This document shows positions 17,234 through 26,561 of a stretch of DNA of 64,000 nucleotides, piece by piece (the first letter of the stretch is position 1; every line of letters begins with the position of its first letter). A model generated the notes under the pieces. It did not search any database, had not been told where the DNA came from, and saw only the letters and a program-made list of their open reading frames with translations. Source of the stretch: Knoellia koreensis (GTDB lineage Bacteria; Actinomycetota; Actinomycetes; Actinomycetales; Dermatophilaceae); assembly GCF_013041615.1 (NCBI RefSeq), contig NZ_JABEPQ010000006.1, positions 116,317 to 180,316 on the forward strand. Direction: 5' to 3'. Made by a program: the position numbers and the translations under genes.

Positions 17234-18094
17234 ATGGACCAGCCGCAACCCACCCAGCAGACCCTGGCGACCGGTCTTGGTCTCGTGGAGTCCGTACGCG
17301 TCCACGACGGCACGCTCTGGTACGCCGACTGGTCGGCGGGCGCCATCCACCGGCACGACGTCCACTCCGGCGCCGACGAGGTCGTCGCCACGGTCCGATC
17401 GCTGCCGCTCTGCTTCGACTTCGACCCGCAGGGTCGTCTGGTGGCGCTCGACTGGCGGGCTGGTGTCCTCCTGCGGGGCCGTGCCGGTGATCCGCTCGAG
17501 CCCTGGGTCGAGGTCTCCCACCTCGCGCAGGGCGCAGGCAACGAGGTGCTCGCGGTCGGCGACGGGTCCTTCTACCTCAACTTCGGCAACTTCAACCCCG
17601 AGCAAGGGTTTCCCACCGAGCCGGTCGGTCTCGTCGCGCACGTGTCCGCCGAAGGGGTGGCTCGCGTGGTCGCCGAGGGGCTGGCCTTCCCCAACGGGAT
17701 GGCGCTCACCCCCGACGGCTCGACGCTGGTCGTGGCCGAGTCCTACGCGGGCCAGCTCACCGCCTTCCCCATCGAAGCCGACGGGTCGCTCGGCGAACGC
17801 CGCGTCTGGGCCGCGGTGCCCGGCTCGGCGCCCGACGGGATCTCCATGTCCGACGCCGGGACCTGCTGGTGTTCCGAGGTGCCCGGGTCGGTGGTCGTCG
17901 GCGTCACCGAGGGCGGTGGCGTCGTGGGCCGGGTCGAGCTCGACCGGGGCGGCTTCTCGTGTGCGCTGTCCGAAGACGGCACCGAGCTGTACGTCGCGGC
18001 CGCCCGCTGGCCGGCCGATGGCAACATCGCCGACCCGGCGCACGACTGGGACGGCGTCATCCTGCGCGCGCCCGTGCCGCCAACCACCGCGTGA
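17234..18094 (+). CDS. SMP-30/gluconolactonase family protein
   Basis: 286 residues from ATG 17234 with GAGGAG 6 bases upstream. Six-bladed beta-propeller repeats: GTLWYADWSAGAIHRHD, CFDFDPQGRLVALDW, GLAFPNGMALTPDGSTLVVAES, PDGISMSDAGTCWCSEVPG, and FSCALSEDGTELYV. Asn in FPNGM and Asp in PDGIS correspond to the calcium/metal ligands of regucalcin and gluconolactonase. Likely a lactonase hydrolysing sugar lactones, in the cytoplasm as no signal is seen. Followed by a strong hairpin terminator. Confidence 0.85.
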   Translation: MDQPQPTQQTLATGLGLVESVRVHDGTLWYADWSAGAIHRHDVHSGADEVVATVRSLPLCFDFDPQGRLVALDWRAGVLLRGRAGDPLEPWVEVSHLAQGAGNEVLAVGDGSFYLNFGNFNPEQGFPTEPVGLVAHVSAEGVARVVAEGLAFPNGMALTPDGSTLVVAESYAGQLTAFPIEADGSLGERRVWAAVPGSAPDGISMSDAGTCWCSEVPGSVVVGVTEGGGVVGRVELDRGGFSCALSEDGTELYVAAARWPADGNIADPAHDWDGVILRAPVPPTTA

Positions 18095-18117
18095 GCGACG
18101 GTGTGAGGGTTGGCCAG

Positions 18118-18159
18118 ATGCGAACCTGGGTTTGCCAATTGCCCAACCCAGGTTCGCAT
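18118..18159. terminator. Strong hairpin terminator
   Basis: Perfect 15-bp stem: ATGCGAACCTGGGTT (18118-18132) pairs with 18145-18159 around a 12-base loop, 24 bases after the SMP-30 stop. No T-run follows. The stem is longer than usual for a simple terminator. Confidence 0.75.
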
Positions 18160-18197
18160 TGCGGACCATGGGTATGCCGCTGCGCGGGCTAGGGTCG

Positions 18198-18317
18198 ATG
18201 GATGCGTCGCCCGCTCCGGTCCGCCGCGGTGAGATCCCCGGCAGCCCAGGCGCCGACTCCGCACACGTGCGGCAGCTGGACCGCCTGGCCGCCCTCCTCG
18301 CCACCCGCCTGCGCTGA
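18198..18317 (+). CDS. Possible small protein, 39 residues
   Basis: An ATG at 18198 opens 39 codons ending in ARLLATRLR-like leucine/arginine helix (DRLAALLATRLR). TAGGGT (18190-18195) lies immediately upstream but only 2 bases from the ATG, closer than at the other leaderless-type genes here. The 357-base gap between the SMP-30 gene and the luciferase-like gene otherwise holds only the terminator and two octamer copies. No homology recognised; it may be non-coding. Confidence 0.25.
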   Translation: MDASPAPVRRGEIPGSPGADSAHVRQLDRLAALLATRLR

Positions 18318-18452
18318 GTAGCGGACGCCGAGCAGCGGACGTCGACGTTCGCGCACTTCGCCACGAGTCACACACCCCCCGCTGCGCGAGCCGTGGCGAA
18401 CTGCGCGATCGTTCGGCGGAATGGCACCACGCGGCATACGGTTGGCCCTGAC

Positions 18453-19499
18453 ATGGCTCTTGCGCTCTCGGTCCTCGACCTGGTCCCCGTCCGCTCCGAC
18501 CAGACCACGTCGGACGCGGTGCGTGCCTCGACGCAGCTGGCCCGGACCGCGGACCGGCTCGGCTACACGCGCTACTGGGTGGCCGAGCACCACAACATGC
18601 CGGCCGTCGCCGCGACCAACCCGCCCGTCCTCATCGCGATGCTCGCCGCCGCGACCGAGCGCATCCGGGTCGGGTCCGGTGGCGTCATGCTGCCCAACCA
18701 CGCGCCGCTGGTCGTGGCCGAGCAGTTCGGGCTGCTCGAGGCGGCCAACCCCGGGCGCATCGACCTCGGCATCGGCCGCGCACCCGGCAGCGACCCGGTG
18801 ACGTCGTGGGCGTTGCGCCACGGCGGTGGCGGGGTCGACGACGAGGCGGTCAGCCGGTTCCCTGAGTACGTCGAGAACGTGATGGCGATGCTCAGCCCCG
18901 ACGGCGTCGGCCTCAACCTGCGCGGCCGCCAGTACCCGCTGCACGCCACGCCCGCCGCGACCAGCGTCCCCGAGGTCTGGCTGCTCGGTTCGTCCGACTA
19001 CTCCGCCAGGCTCGCCGCCCAGCTCGGGCTGCCCTACGTCTTCGCCCACCACTTCAGCGGGCAGGGCACCGCGGAGGCGCTTGCGCTCTACCGGGGCGGG
19101 TTCAAGCCGTCGGAGTATGCCGCGGCGCCGCGGACGTTCCTCACCGCCAACGTCGTCGTGGCAGAGACCGAGGAGCAGGCACAGCGCCTGCTGCTGCCGA
19201 ACCTGCACTCGATGGCGGCCCTGCGCACGGGTGCCCCGCTGACCCCGCAGCTCCTCGTCGAGGATGCCGAGGCGTCGCCGCTCACGCCCGACCAGGAGGC
19301 CATCGCCGACGGGATGCGGCGGCGCGCCTACGTGGGCACCCCCGACCAGGTGGCTGCCGGACTGACCGAGCTCGCCGACCAGTTCGACGTCGACGAGGTC
19401 ATGGTGCACCCGGTCGCGGGGGCGCTCACGGGCACTCCGGCCGACCAGGCGCCCGCCCGCGAGGCGACGCTCGAGCTGCTCGCCGCTGCCCTGCTCTAG
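18453..19499 (+). CDS. LLM class flavin-dependent oxidoreductase
   Basis: 348 residues from ATG 18453. Bacterial luciferase-like TIM barrel: [19 protein letters not shown] at the N-terminus, [59 protein letters not shown], and [27 protein letters not shown]. This is the MsnO8/YhbW-type subgroup that uses FMNH2 to oxidise small organic substrates. TACGGT lies 10 bases upstream. The next gene begins 11 bases downstream, with its -10-like TAGCCT overlapping this stop codon. Confidence 0.85.
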   Translation: MALALSVLDLVPVRSDQTTSDAVRASTQLARTADRLGYTRYWVAEHHNMPAVAATNPPVLIAMLAAATERIRVGSGGVMLPNHAPLVVAEQFGLLEAANPGRIDLGIGRAPGSDPVTSWALRHGGGGVDDEAVSRFPEYVENVMAMLSPDGVGLNLRGRQYPLHATPAATSVPEVWLLGSSDYSARLAAQLGLPYVFAHHFSGQGTAEALALYRGGFKPSEYAAAPRTFLTANVVVAETEEQAQRLLLPNLHSMAALRTGAPLTPQLLVEDAEASPLTPDQEAIADGMRRRAYVGTPDQVAAGLTELADQFDVDEVMVHPVAGALTGTPADQAPAREATLELLAAALL

Positions 19500-19509
19500 C
19501 CTGTCGGGC

Positions 19510-20520
19510 GTGAGCATCGAGGAGACGGCTGCCGCCGCCGCGCGCACGTATGCCGCGCAGCGGCCCGAGCTGGAACGTCTCACCAAGCTCTTCATCGAGT
19601 TCGTCACCGAGCTGCTCGACGACGCAGGCATCAACTACGTCAGCATCACCGGACGCACCAAGAGCGTGGAGTCCTTCGCCGCCAAGGCGGCTCGCACTGT
19701 CGTCACCGACGATGGCGAAACCGTTGCCCTGTATGGCGATCCGCTCACCGAGATCACCGATCAGATCGGCGTCCGGGTCGTGACCTACCTGCGCGGCGAC
19801 GTCACCGCGGTGGCTGAGGTGCTGTCCGACCAGTTCAGCGTCTTCGACGACCGGGACATGGGCCAGGAGACGGCGCGGCAGGGCCGGTTCGGCTACTCCA
19901 GCCGCCACCTGCTCGTGGCGCCCGACCCGCTCAAGCCGCTGCCCGCGGCATACGCCCAGCTCAAGGGACGCACCGCGTCGGTGCAGCTGCGCTCGATCCT
20001 GCAGCACGCGTGGGCCGAGTTCGAGCACGACGTGCGTTACAAGGGAACGATCCCCGTCGAGCAGGCGCCCGACCTCGACCGCCGGTTCACGCTCGCGGCC
20101 GGGCTGCTCGAGCTGGCCGACCGCGAGTTCACCGAGATCCGCGACCGGCTGCAGGCCAGCATGGAAGGCCAGCAGGTGCCCTCGGGGCAGGACGACCCGC
20201 GCATCAGCTCGGCCGACCTGGCGACCTTCCTCGCCGGGCAGTTCCAGGACGCCCGCTGGTCGCGGACCGACCACTACGCGTGGATCTCCGGGCTGCTGCT
20301 CGAGCTCGGCATCACCTCCCTCGACGAGCTCACCGGCCTGCTGCGCTCGATCGACCTGGCTGGCATCAACGCACGGATGGGGTACCGGCACCCACCGGCT
20401 GCGGTGCGGCGCCTCGACGATGCACTCCTCGCCGTCTTCGGGCAGCGCTACATCGCCTTGCACGGCAACGAACACCGCGAGGGCGCCCTGCGCGCCCGCC
20501 TCGAGAAGCTGCGCGCCTGA
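19510..20520 (+). CDS. RelA/SpoT synthetase-domain protein
   Basis: 336 residues from GTG 19510, TAGCCT 7 bases upstream. Synthetase-domain pattern: VSITGRTKSVESFAAKA (the G-R-x-K-S ATP-binding stretch), LTEITDQIGVRVVTYLRGDV (acidic metal site), RFGYSSRHLLVA, and ASVQLRSILQHAWAEFEHDVRYK, the E-x-Q-x-R-x-x-x-Q-x-x-W-A-x-x-x-H signature with Gln-Leu-Arg in place of the usual E-Q-R. No hydrolase (HD) domain. A helical C-terminal third (about 210-336) extends beyond small alarmone synthetases. May make pppGpp-type nucleotides or be a diverged relative acting on RNA or nucleotides. Confidence 0.8.
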   Translation: MSIEETAAAAARTYAAQRPELERLTKLFIEFVTELLDDAGINYVSITGRTKSVESFAAKAARTVVTDDGETVALYGDPLTEITDQIGVRVVTYLRGDVTAVAEVLSDQFSVFDDRDMGQETARQGRFGYSSRHLLVAPDPLKPLPAAYAQLKGRTASVQLRSILQHAWAEFEHDVRYKGTIPVEQAPDLDRRFTLAAGLLELADREFTEIRDRLQASMEGQQVPSGQDDPRISSADLATFLAGQFQDARWSRTDHYAWISGLLLELGITSLDELTGLLRSIDLAGINARMGYRHPPAAVRRLDDALLAVFGQRYIALHGNEHREGALRARLEKLRA

Positions 20521-20564
20521 CCACCGGCCACCGACCACGGCGCGGCACGGCGCCGCGCGCCGCG

Positions 20565-20594
20565 CGGCGGTTCATGTCCCGCAACATGCCGCCG
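20565..20594 (+). repeat. Repeated intergenic hairpin element, copy 2
   Basis: CGGCGG-TT-CATGT-CCCGCA-ACATG-CCGCCG. The core and loop (20573-20588) are identical to 12865-12880 while the outer arms differ but remain paired, which argues for selection on the hairpin. It lies 45 bases after the RelA-like stop and 16 bases before the -10-like TAGGGT of the ABC transporter gene. Confidence 0.6.
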
Positions 20595-20621
20595 ATCGCG
20601 CGGCGGGTCTAGGGTAAAGCG

Positions 20622-22130
20622 GTGAAACGCGTTGTCCTGACCGCGATCGCGGTCCTTCTGGCCGTGCTGTTCACGTGCGCGCTGCCTTCGTCAGCGGCCC
20701 CGCCGGCTCCGGCGGCGACCACGCCTCCCACCTCGCCGGCGGTGCCCACGGGCTCGGCGCCGGCGCCCGCACCGACCCGGGCACCCGGCATACCGGCGAC
20801 GCTGCGGGTCGGCACCGAGGGCGTCTACCCGCCGTTCAGCTACCACGACGAGAAGACCAACAAGCTCACCGGCTTCGACATCGAGTACATGGATGCGCTG
20901 GCGGCCAAGCTGGGCACCAAGGTCGAGTACGTCGAGACTCCGTGGGACGCGATGTTCGCCGCGCTCGAGACCGACCGGTTCGACCTCGTCGCCAACCAGG
21001 TGACCTACAACGAGGAACGGGCGGCGCTCTACGACCTGTCCGAGCCGTACATCGAGACCACCGGGGTCATCGTGGTCCGCGACGGTGACGACTCCATCAA
21101 GAGCCTCGCCGACCTCAAGGGCAAGCGCGCAGCCGAGAACCTCACGAGCAACTGGGCCGAGGTGGCCAAGAACGCCGGCGCCACGATTGTCGGCGTCGAT
21201 GCCATGGCGCTCGCCATCGACAACCTGCGACAGGGCCGGGTCGACGTCGTCGTCAACGACAAGCTCGCGATCCAGAACTACCTCGCCACCCGCCCCGACC
21301 CGGGCGTCAAGGTGGTCGCCGAGACGGACGACACGAGTCGGTCGGTGTTCGCTGCCCGCAAGGGATCCGGCTACATGCCCTCGATCAACAAGGCCATCAA
21401 CGAGCTGCAGGCGGACGGCACGACCAAGCGCATCTACGACAAGTACTTCACGCCCAAGGCGCAGGCGCCCAGCCGGTGGGACCTCGTGCGCGACAACGCC
21501 TGGCCCATGCTGCGCCAGCTCATCAAGGTGACCATCCCGCTGACCTTCATCAGCTTCGCGATCGGCCTCGTGCTGGCGCTGCTCGTCGCGTTGGGGCGCA
21601 TGTCGCCCAACCCCGTGCTCTCCAACCTGGCGCGGTTCTACATCTCGGTGATCCGCGGGACGCCACTGCTCGTCCAGCTGTTCATCATCTTCTACGGGCT
21701 GCCCGAGTTCGGGGTGAAGATCGACCCGTTCCCGGCCGCGGTGATCGCGTTGAGCCTCAACGTCGCCGGGTATGCCGCGGAGGTGATCCGCGCGGCCATC
21801 CAGTCCCTGCCCAAGGGGCAGTGGGAGGCGGCCGAGACGATCGGCATGAACCGGGTGACGACGTTGCGACGCATCATCATCCCGCAGGCGGCGCGCACCG
21901 CGGTGCCGCCGCTGTCGAACACGCTGATCTCGTTGCTCAAGGACACCTCGCTCACCTCGGTGATCCTCGTCGTCGACCTGCTGCGGCAGGCCCAGATCGC
22001 GGCGGCGCCGTCGCTGCAGTTCTTCACCATGTACCTCATGGCCGCCGTCTACTACTACCTCGCCTGCCTCGTGCTGTCCTTCATCCAGTCCCGCACCGAG
22101 GTCCGACTGAACAGGTTCGTCGCCTCATGA
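20622..22130 (+). CDS. Amino-acid ABC transporter, fused substrate-binding protein and permease
   Basis: 502 residues from GTG 20622, with TAGGGT 6 bases upstream (leaderless type). Signal peptide (1-26), an Ala/Pro/Thr-rich linker (27-57), then a family 3 binding domain (about 60-280: [53 protein letters not shown]) directly followed by a HisM/GlnP-type permease (about 290-500) with five or so helices and the EAA loop [25 protein letters not shown]. Fusions of this kind occur in polar amino-acid importers such as glutamine or cystine systems. Coupled by ATGA to its ATPase. Confidence 0.9.
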   Translation: MKRVVLTAIAVLLAVLFTCALPSSAAPPAPAATTPPTSPAVPTGSAPAPAPTRAPGIPATLRVGTEGVYPPFSYHDEKTNKLTGFDIEYMDALAAKLGTKVEYVETPWDAMFAALETDRFDLVANQVTYNEERAALYDLSEPYIETTGVIVVRDGDDSIKSLADLKGKRAAENLTSNWAEVAKNAGATIVGVDAMALAIDNLRQGRVDVVVNDKLAIQNYLATRPDPGVKVVAETDDTSRSVFAARKGSGYMPSINKAINELQADGTTKRIYDKYFTPKAQAPSRWDLVRDNAWPMLRQLIKVTIPLTFISFAIGLVLALLVALGRMSPNPVLSNLARFYISVIRGTPLLVQLFIIFYGLPEFGVKIDPFPAAVIALSLNVAGYAAEVIRAAIQSLPKGQWEAAETIGMNRVTTLRRIIIPQAARTAVPPLSNTLISLLKDTSLTSVILVVDLLRQAQIAAAPSLQFFTMYLMAAVYYYLACLVLSFIQSRTEVRLNRFVAS

Positions 22131-22984
22131 CCGACCACACGCCCCGCCCCGACCACTCGACCACCGACGGCGGCTCCGTCGCGCCGCCCACGGCAGCACG
22201 CGGCATACCCCTCGTCGCCGTCGACCACCTCGCGAAGTCCTTTGGCGCGCATGAGGTCCTCAAGGACATCTCGTTCACCGTCGAGCCGGGCACGGTCACC
22301 TGCGTCATCGGTCCGTCGGGTTCGGGCAAGACGACGCTGCTGCGTTCGCTCGACGCGCTCGAGATCCCCGATGCCGGCGTGGTCAGGGTGGGCGACTGCA
22401 CCGTCGACTTCGGGGAGATCCACCCGGGCCCCAAGCGCAGGCTCGACCGGCGGACCCGCGAGCTGCTGGCGACGCTGCGGTCCAAGAGCGGCATGGTGTT
22501 CCAGGCGCACAACCTCTTCGCTCACCGCACCGTCCTGCAGAACCTGCTCGAGGGGCCGGTCGTCGTGCAGGGCGAGCCCGTCGCCCAGGCCACCGAGCGC
22601 GCCCGCCGGTTGCTCGACGAGGTCGGGTTGTCGGCCCACGTGGACAAGTACCCCTTCCAGCTCTCGGGCGGGCAGCAGCAGCGTGTTGGCATCGCCCGGG
22701 CGCTGGCCCTGCGCCCGCAGGTGGTGCTCTTCGACGAGCCCACCTCCGCGCTCGACCCCGAGCTGGTTGGCGAGGTGCTCGGCGTGATGAAAACGCTTGC
22801 CGCAGAAGGGTGGACGATGGTCGTCGTCACGCATGAACTGCGGTTCGCGCGTCAGGTGGCCGACCAGGTGCTCTTCATCGACGAGGGCCTCGTCGTCGAG
22901 CGCGGCACCCCCGAGCAGGTCATCGGTGACCCGCAGCAGGCGCGCACCAAGGCGTTCCTGCGCCGCATCATGGAACCCATCTGA
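22127..22984 (+). CDS. Amino-acid ABC transporter ATP-binding protein
   Basis: 285 residues from ATG 22127, overlapping the permease stop by 4 bp. Walker [13 protein letters not shown]-loop [12 protein letters not shown], signature [15 protein letters not shown], Walker [14 protein letters not shown] and switch His VVVTHEL are all intact; this is the GlnQ/ArtP/TcyN group. A 25-residue N-terminal Thr/Pro tail and an insertion after residue 80 ([14 protein letters not shown]) are additions. Drives uptake through the fused binding-protein/permease. Followed at once by a perfect 14-bp terminator stem. Confidence 0.92.
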   Translation: MTDHTPRPDHSTTDGGSVAPPTAARGIPLVAVDHLAKSFGAHEVLKDISFTVEPGTVTCVIGPSGSGKTTLLRSLDALEIPDAGVVRVGDCTVDFGEIHPGPKRRLDRRTRELLATLRSKSGMVFQAHNLFAHRTVLQNLLEGPVVVQGEPVAQATERARRLLDEVGLSAHVDKYPFQLSGGQQQRVGIARALALRPQVVLFDEPTSALDPELVGEVLGVMKTLAAEGWTMVVVTHELRFARQVADQVLFIDEGLVVERGTPEQVIGDPQQARTKAFLRRIMEPI

Positions 22985-22992
22985 GCCGAGTC

Positions 22993-23032
22993 GAGTGCCT
23001 GAGACCTACCCATGGGTCGGTCTCAGGCACTC
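22993..23032. terminator. Bidirectional terminator, perfect 14-bp stem
   Basis: GAGTGCCTGAGACC (22993-23006) pairs with GGTCTCAGGCACTC (23019-23032) around a 12-base loop, between two convergent genes. The right arm includes part of the stop codon of the SDR gene. Confidence 0.8.
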
Positions 23033-23816
23033 AACCCGGGTTGCGCTCCTGGAACGCGAGCGCCGGTCCGGCGAGTATGCCGCCCTCGACCGGCAGCGTG
23101 ACGCCGCTGACCCAGGCGGCGTCGTCCGAGGCGAGGAACGCCACCGCCGCCGCGATGTCGTCCGGCTCACCCAACCGCCCCATCGGGTAGAGCGGTACGA
23201 GGGCGTCGGGGTGCTGGGTGTCCCACACGCGCGTGCGGACCGTGCCGGGCGCCACGACGTTGAACCGCACCGGCCGCTGCCCTTCGCCGACCCGCGCCGC
23301 GGAGTACTCGACGGTGAGGTTCTGCGCCAGGTTGGGCAGCGCGGCCTTGGCCACCGAGTAGCCGACGTTGCCGAAGGCGGACAGCCCGTTCACCGACCCG
23401 GTCATCACCACCGCGCCCCCGTGCCGCGAGGTCAGCAGGCGCGGCATTGACGCCTGGACGCATCGGATCGTGCCACGCAGGGTGGGCCCGACCTGGCGGT
23501 CCCACGCCTCGTCGTCGAGCCCGTCGAACCCCTCGCCGCTGGCAACGCCGACGTTGGCCACGAGGACATCGAGGGCACCGAAGGCGTCGACGCAGGCCGC
23601 GACCATCGCGGCCACGTCAGCGGCGGCCGTGACGTCGCACCGCCGGGCGGCCGCGCGGCCATCGCCCAGTCGGTCGGCCACTTCCGTCGCCGCGTCGACG
23701 TCGAGGTCGGCGAGCAAAACGCTGGCGCCCTCGGCGTGCAGCCGGGTGGCGATGGCGCGACCGATGCCGTGGGCGGCGCCGGTGACCAGGGCAGTGCGCC
23801 CGGCGAACCGCGCCAT
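23031..23816 (-). CDS. Short-chain dehydrogenase/reductase
   Basis: 261 residues from ATG 23816; a GTG at 23858 would add 14 residues without homology, and neither has a good Shine-Dalgarno. TGAAHGIG (about 12-19) binds the cofactor; DLDVDAATEV with Asp after the second strand favours NAD(H); NVGVASG replaces NAG; catalytic Ser in MTGSVNGLS, Tyr and Lys in GYSVAKAAL. FNVVAPGTVRTRVW follows the SDR pattern. Substrate unknown. Convergent with the amino-acid transporter ATPase gene. Confidence 0.82.
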   Translation of the reverse strand: MARFAGRTALVTGAAHGIGRAIATRLHAEGASVLLADLDVDAATEVADRLGDGRAAARRCDVTAAADVAAMVAACVDAFGALDVLVANVGVASGEGFDGLDDEAWDRQVGPTLRGTIRCVQASMPRLLTSRHGGAVVMTGSVNGLSAFGNVGYSVAKAALPNLAQNLTVEYSAARVGEGQRPVRFNVVAPGTVRTRVWDTQHPDALVPLYPMGRLGEPDDIAAAVAFLASDDAAWVSGVTLPVEGGILAGPALAFQERNPG

Positions 23817-23875
23817 GCCGGGCCGGTCGGCTGGGGTGGCGGAGGGAGTAGACGTCACGACGCCAGTCTGTCGGG

Positions 23876-23937
23876 AAGTGGCGGCTCCGGCAGGAATGCA
23901 CGTGCGCCCCGCCGGAGTGGGTGCATTCGCGCCACTT
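23876..23937. other. Intergenic element with interleaved inverted repeats
   Basis: Outer arms AAGTGGCG (23876-23883) and CGCCACTT (23930-23937) enclose two interleaved pairs: CCGGC (23887-23891) with GCCGG (23911-23915), and AATGCAC (23895-23901) with GTGCATT (23921-23927). The two inner stems cannot form together as a simple hairpin; they allow either alternative folds or a pseudoknot. Upstream of the SDR gene (minus strand) in a 317-base gap without genes. Confidence 0.45.
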
Positions 23938-24009
23938 TCGTCAGCTCTCGACACAGTGGGGGTATGCCGGGTGCTCACCCGGGTGCCGATGGTCACTTGG
24001 GCGGCCACG

Positions 24010-24068
24010 CGGCATACCTGGGACGTCTGCGTCACCGGCGGCCATGGCAACCACTCACGCAGACGCAA
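24010..24068. repeat. Dispersed about 60-bp intergenic repeat, copy 1
   Basis: Begins with the octamer CGGCATAC, then CGTCTGCGT (24024-24032) and its exact complement ACGCAGACG (24057-24065) around a 24-base loop containing GGCCATGGCAACCACT. The whole unit recurs at 27491-27548, loop included. Lies downstream of the DHA2 exporter gene. The rest of the gap 23817-24133 holds another octamer (23962) and the interleaved repeats. Confidence 0.7.
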
Positions 24069-24133
24069 CGCAGTCGGCGCCCACCCCGCGAACGGGATGG
24101 GCGCCGATTGCGTTCAGCGAGAAGGTGACTCGG

Positions 24134-25753
24134 TCAGTGGACCATCACCGCGGGCGTGCCCTCGGTGTCACCGTCGTCGAGCAGGTGCGACTTCTCGCGC
24201 TTGCGCGGGAGGAAGGCCGCGGGGACCAGGGTCAGCGCGACGAGGAACGCGGCCACCCAGAAGGTGTGCGCGAACGCCTCGGCCGACAGCTTGGCGACCT
24301 CGGCCCCGAGGGCCTTCGTCGCGGCCGCCTGGTCGGCACCGAACTTAGCCAGGAAGGCTGCGACATCAGGCAGCTTGGGGATCAGCTGCTGCTGCTGCGC
24401 CTGCGTCTTCCCCGCGAGCTCACTCGCCTGGGTGACCAGCGGGCGGTCGTTGAACTGGTTGGTGAGGACGACCGAGAAGATGGCCACACCGACCGACGAC
24501 GCGATCTGCTGGGTGATGTTGAGCAGGGTCGACCCGCGGGCCACGTCGTGGTTCTTCAGCGTCTTCAGCGCCGAGGTCATGATCGGCATCATCGTGCCGC
24601 CCATGCCGAGACCCATGACGAACAGGACCGGGATGAGGAAGCCCCAGTGCGAGGAGTCCGCCTCGATCTGGGTGAGGGCGAACATGCCACCGGTGATGAG
24701 CAGCAGCCCGAACGGCACGATGCGGCCCACCGGGAACTTGTCGGCGAGCGCACCCGCGATCGGCATCGTCAGCATGGCGCCGACACCCTGCGGGGCGACC
24801 AGCCAGCCGGCGGACAGCGGCGTCTCACCCTGCACCTGCTGGAGGAACTGGGGGATGAGCAGCAGCCCGCCGAAGAACGCCGCAGCGAAGATGAACATCG
24901 TGATGCTGGCGACGGTGAGGTTGCGGTTCTGGTAGAGCCGCAGGTCGAGCAGCGGGTGCGCGGGCTTGAAGCTGTAGAGCACGAACGCCACCATGAGCGC
25001 CAGACCGGCCAGGCCGGGGACGAGCACCTTCGCGTGGCCGATGCCGCCCGCCTCCGGGATGGAGGAGACGCCGTAGAGGAACGCGGCGAGGCCGGGGCTC
25101 ATCATCGCCATGCCGACGAAGTCGAACGACTCGGACGGCTGCGGGTTGTCCTTCGGCAGGGCGAAGTAGGCGTAGACCAGCGCGATCAGGCCGATCGGCA
25201 GGTTGATGAGGAAGATGTAGTGCCACGAGAAGTGGTCGATCAGCCAGCCACCGAGGATCGGGCCGAAGATCGGGCCGAGCAGCATCGGCACGCCGAGGAT
25301 CGCCATGAGGCGGCCCATGCGGGCCGGACCGGCGGCGCGGGTCATGATCGTCATGCCGAGCGGCATGAGCATGCCGCCGCCCAGGCCCTGCAGGACGCGG
25401 AAGGCGATGAGCATCTCGATGGAGGTCGCGGCCGCACACAGCACCGAACCGGCGGTGAACAGCAGGATCGCCAACATGTAGAGGCGCTTGGTGCCGAACC
25501 GGTCGGCGGCCCAACCGGAGAGCGGGATGACGGTGGCGAGGGCCAGCGTGTACCCGGTGACGGTCCACGCGACGGTGGAGTAGGCAAGCGGCTCACCCCC
25601 GTCGGCGAAGGCCGTCTGGAACGTGCGCAGCGCGACGTTGACGACGGTGATGTCGAGGATGGACATGATCGCCCCGAGAACGACCACGCCAGCGACCTTG
25701 AGGACGGCGGCGTCGATCTTCTCGGGGTACTCGATCTGGGCAGGTGCAGCCAC
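24134..25753 (-). CDS. MFS exporter, DHA2 family (EmrB/QacA type)
   Basis: 539 residues from GTG 25753, with GAGG 8 bases upstream; longer frames to 25915 have no membrane-protein character. Fourteen hydrophobic helices typical of DHA2. Motif D1 LDITVVNVAL near 40-49, motif A GWAADRFGTKRLYM, motif C-like GPIFGPILGGWLIDHFSWHYIFLINLPIG. A 40-residue Ala/Gln-rich periplasmic loop (around 430-500) precedes the last helix, and the C-terminus is charged and cytoplasmic. Should export drugs or metabolites by proton antiport. Monocistronic. Confidence 0.88.
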   Translation of the reverse strand: MAAPAQIEYPEKIDAAVLKVAGVVVLGAIMSILDITVVNVALRTFQTAFADGGEPLAYSTVAWTVTGYTLALATVIPLSGWAADRFGTKRLYMLAILLFTAGSVLCAAATSIEMLIAFRVLQGLGGGMLMPLGMTIMTRAAGPARMGRLMAILGVPMLLGPIFGPILGGWLIDHFSWHYIFLINLPIGLIALVYAYFALPKDNPQPSESFDFVGMAMMSPGLAAFLYGVSSIPEAGGIGHAKVLVPGLAGLALMVAFVLYSFKPAHPLLDLRLYQNRNLTVASITMFIFAAAFFGGLLLIPQFLQQVQGETPLSAGWLVAPQGVGAMLTMPIAGALADKFPVGRIVPFGLLLITGGMFALTQIEADSSHWGFLIPVLFVMGLGMGGTMMPIMTSALKTLKNHDVARGSTLLNITQQIASSVGVAIFSVVLTNQFNDRPLVTQASELAGKTQAQQQQLIPKLPDVAAFLAKFGADQAAATKALGAEVAKLSAEAFAHTFWVAAFLVALTLVPAAFLPRKREKSHLLDDGDTEGTPAVMVH

Positions 25754-25966
25754 AGGGTTACCTCTTCGAGGCGAAGAATCGGATAGGGAAAGAAACCGTG
25801 GGGCGTTCGCGACACTGCAACCCGCCCGGAACAGGCCAACCAAGGCTAGCGACCGTCTATGCCCGATCTCACCAACTTTTTCTCCGGGCGGGGAAATTCC
25901 CGGCATACCGGTCATGAATCCCCAGCAACCCGGCCATCGACCGGGTCCGGTGGCACGGGCTCAGAC

Positions 25967-26446
25967 TCAGGCAGTGCCGTCGCCGGCCGCCTCGAGGGCC
26001 GCGATGTCGATCTTGCCCATCTTCATGAGCGCGTCGAAGACGCGGGCCGCCCGGTCCGGGTCGGAGCTGGCGGCGATCTCGTCCCAGTTCTCGGGGACGA
26101 CCTGCCACGACAGCCCGAACCGGTCCTTGAGCCAGCCGCACGGCCCCTCCTCGCCGCCGTCGGCGGTGAGCGCGGTCCAGTAGTGGTCGATCTCGTCCTG
26201 GTCCTTGCAGTCGATCGTGATCGAGATGGCCTCGTCGAAGGTGAACTGTGGTCCGCCGTTGAGCGCGACGTAGGGCACGCCGTCGAGCTCGAACGCGACG
26301 GTCAGCACGTCGCCGGCGCGGTCGCCGGCGCTGCTCGGGTAGCGGGCCACGGTCGTGATCTCGCTGTTGGGGAAGACCGAGGTGTAGAACTGTGCGGCGT
26401 CCTCGGCTTGGGTGTCGAACCACAGGCAGGGATAGGTGCGGGGCAT
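25967..26446 (-). CDS. VOC/PhnB-like glyoxalase-fold protein
   Basis: 159 residues from ATG 26446 with GGAGG 6 bases upstream. YPCLWFDTQAEDAAQFYTSVFPNSEITTVARYP opens the 3-demethylubiquinone-9 methyltransferase-like (PhnB) domain; FELDGVPYVALNGGPQFTFDEAISITIDCKDQDEIDHYWTAL and CGWLKDRFGLSWQVVPE complete it. Some metal-ligand positions of true glyoxalases are absent, as is common in this subfamily. Often found beside stress or regulator genes; function unknown. Confidence 0.82.
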   Translation of the reverse strand: MPRTYPCLWFDTQAEDAAQFYTSVFPNSEITTVARYPSSAGDRAGDVLTVAFELDGVPYVALNGGPQFTFDEAISITIDCKDQDEIDHYWTALTADGGEEGPCGWLKDRFGLSWQVVPENWDEIAASSDPDRAARVFDALMKMGKIDIAALEAAGDGTA

Positions 26447-26561
26447 GGTGACCTCCGGGGTCGGTGGGCCGGCGGGCCTGCTGCCCACCGTCTGCCTGCT
26501 CTGACCGGCGCAGCCGCCGGAACTCATCGCGGCCGGCCCGCGGACCGCTACCGTCGGGTGG

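Noticed and set aside
23921..25786. Long plus-strand open frame (over 600 codons) across the DHA2 exporter gene
   Set aside because: It is the antisense shadow of a clear 14-helix transporter; its translation is low-complexity Arg/Glu/Asp/Gly-rich, as expected from high-GC antisense frames.
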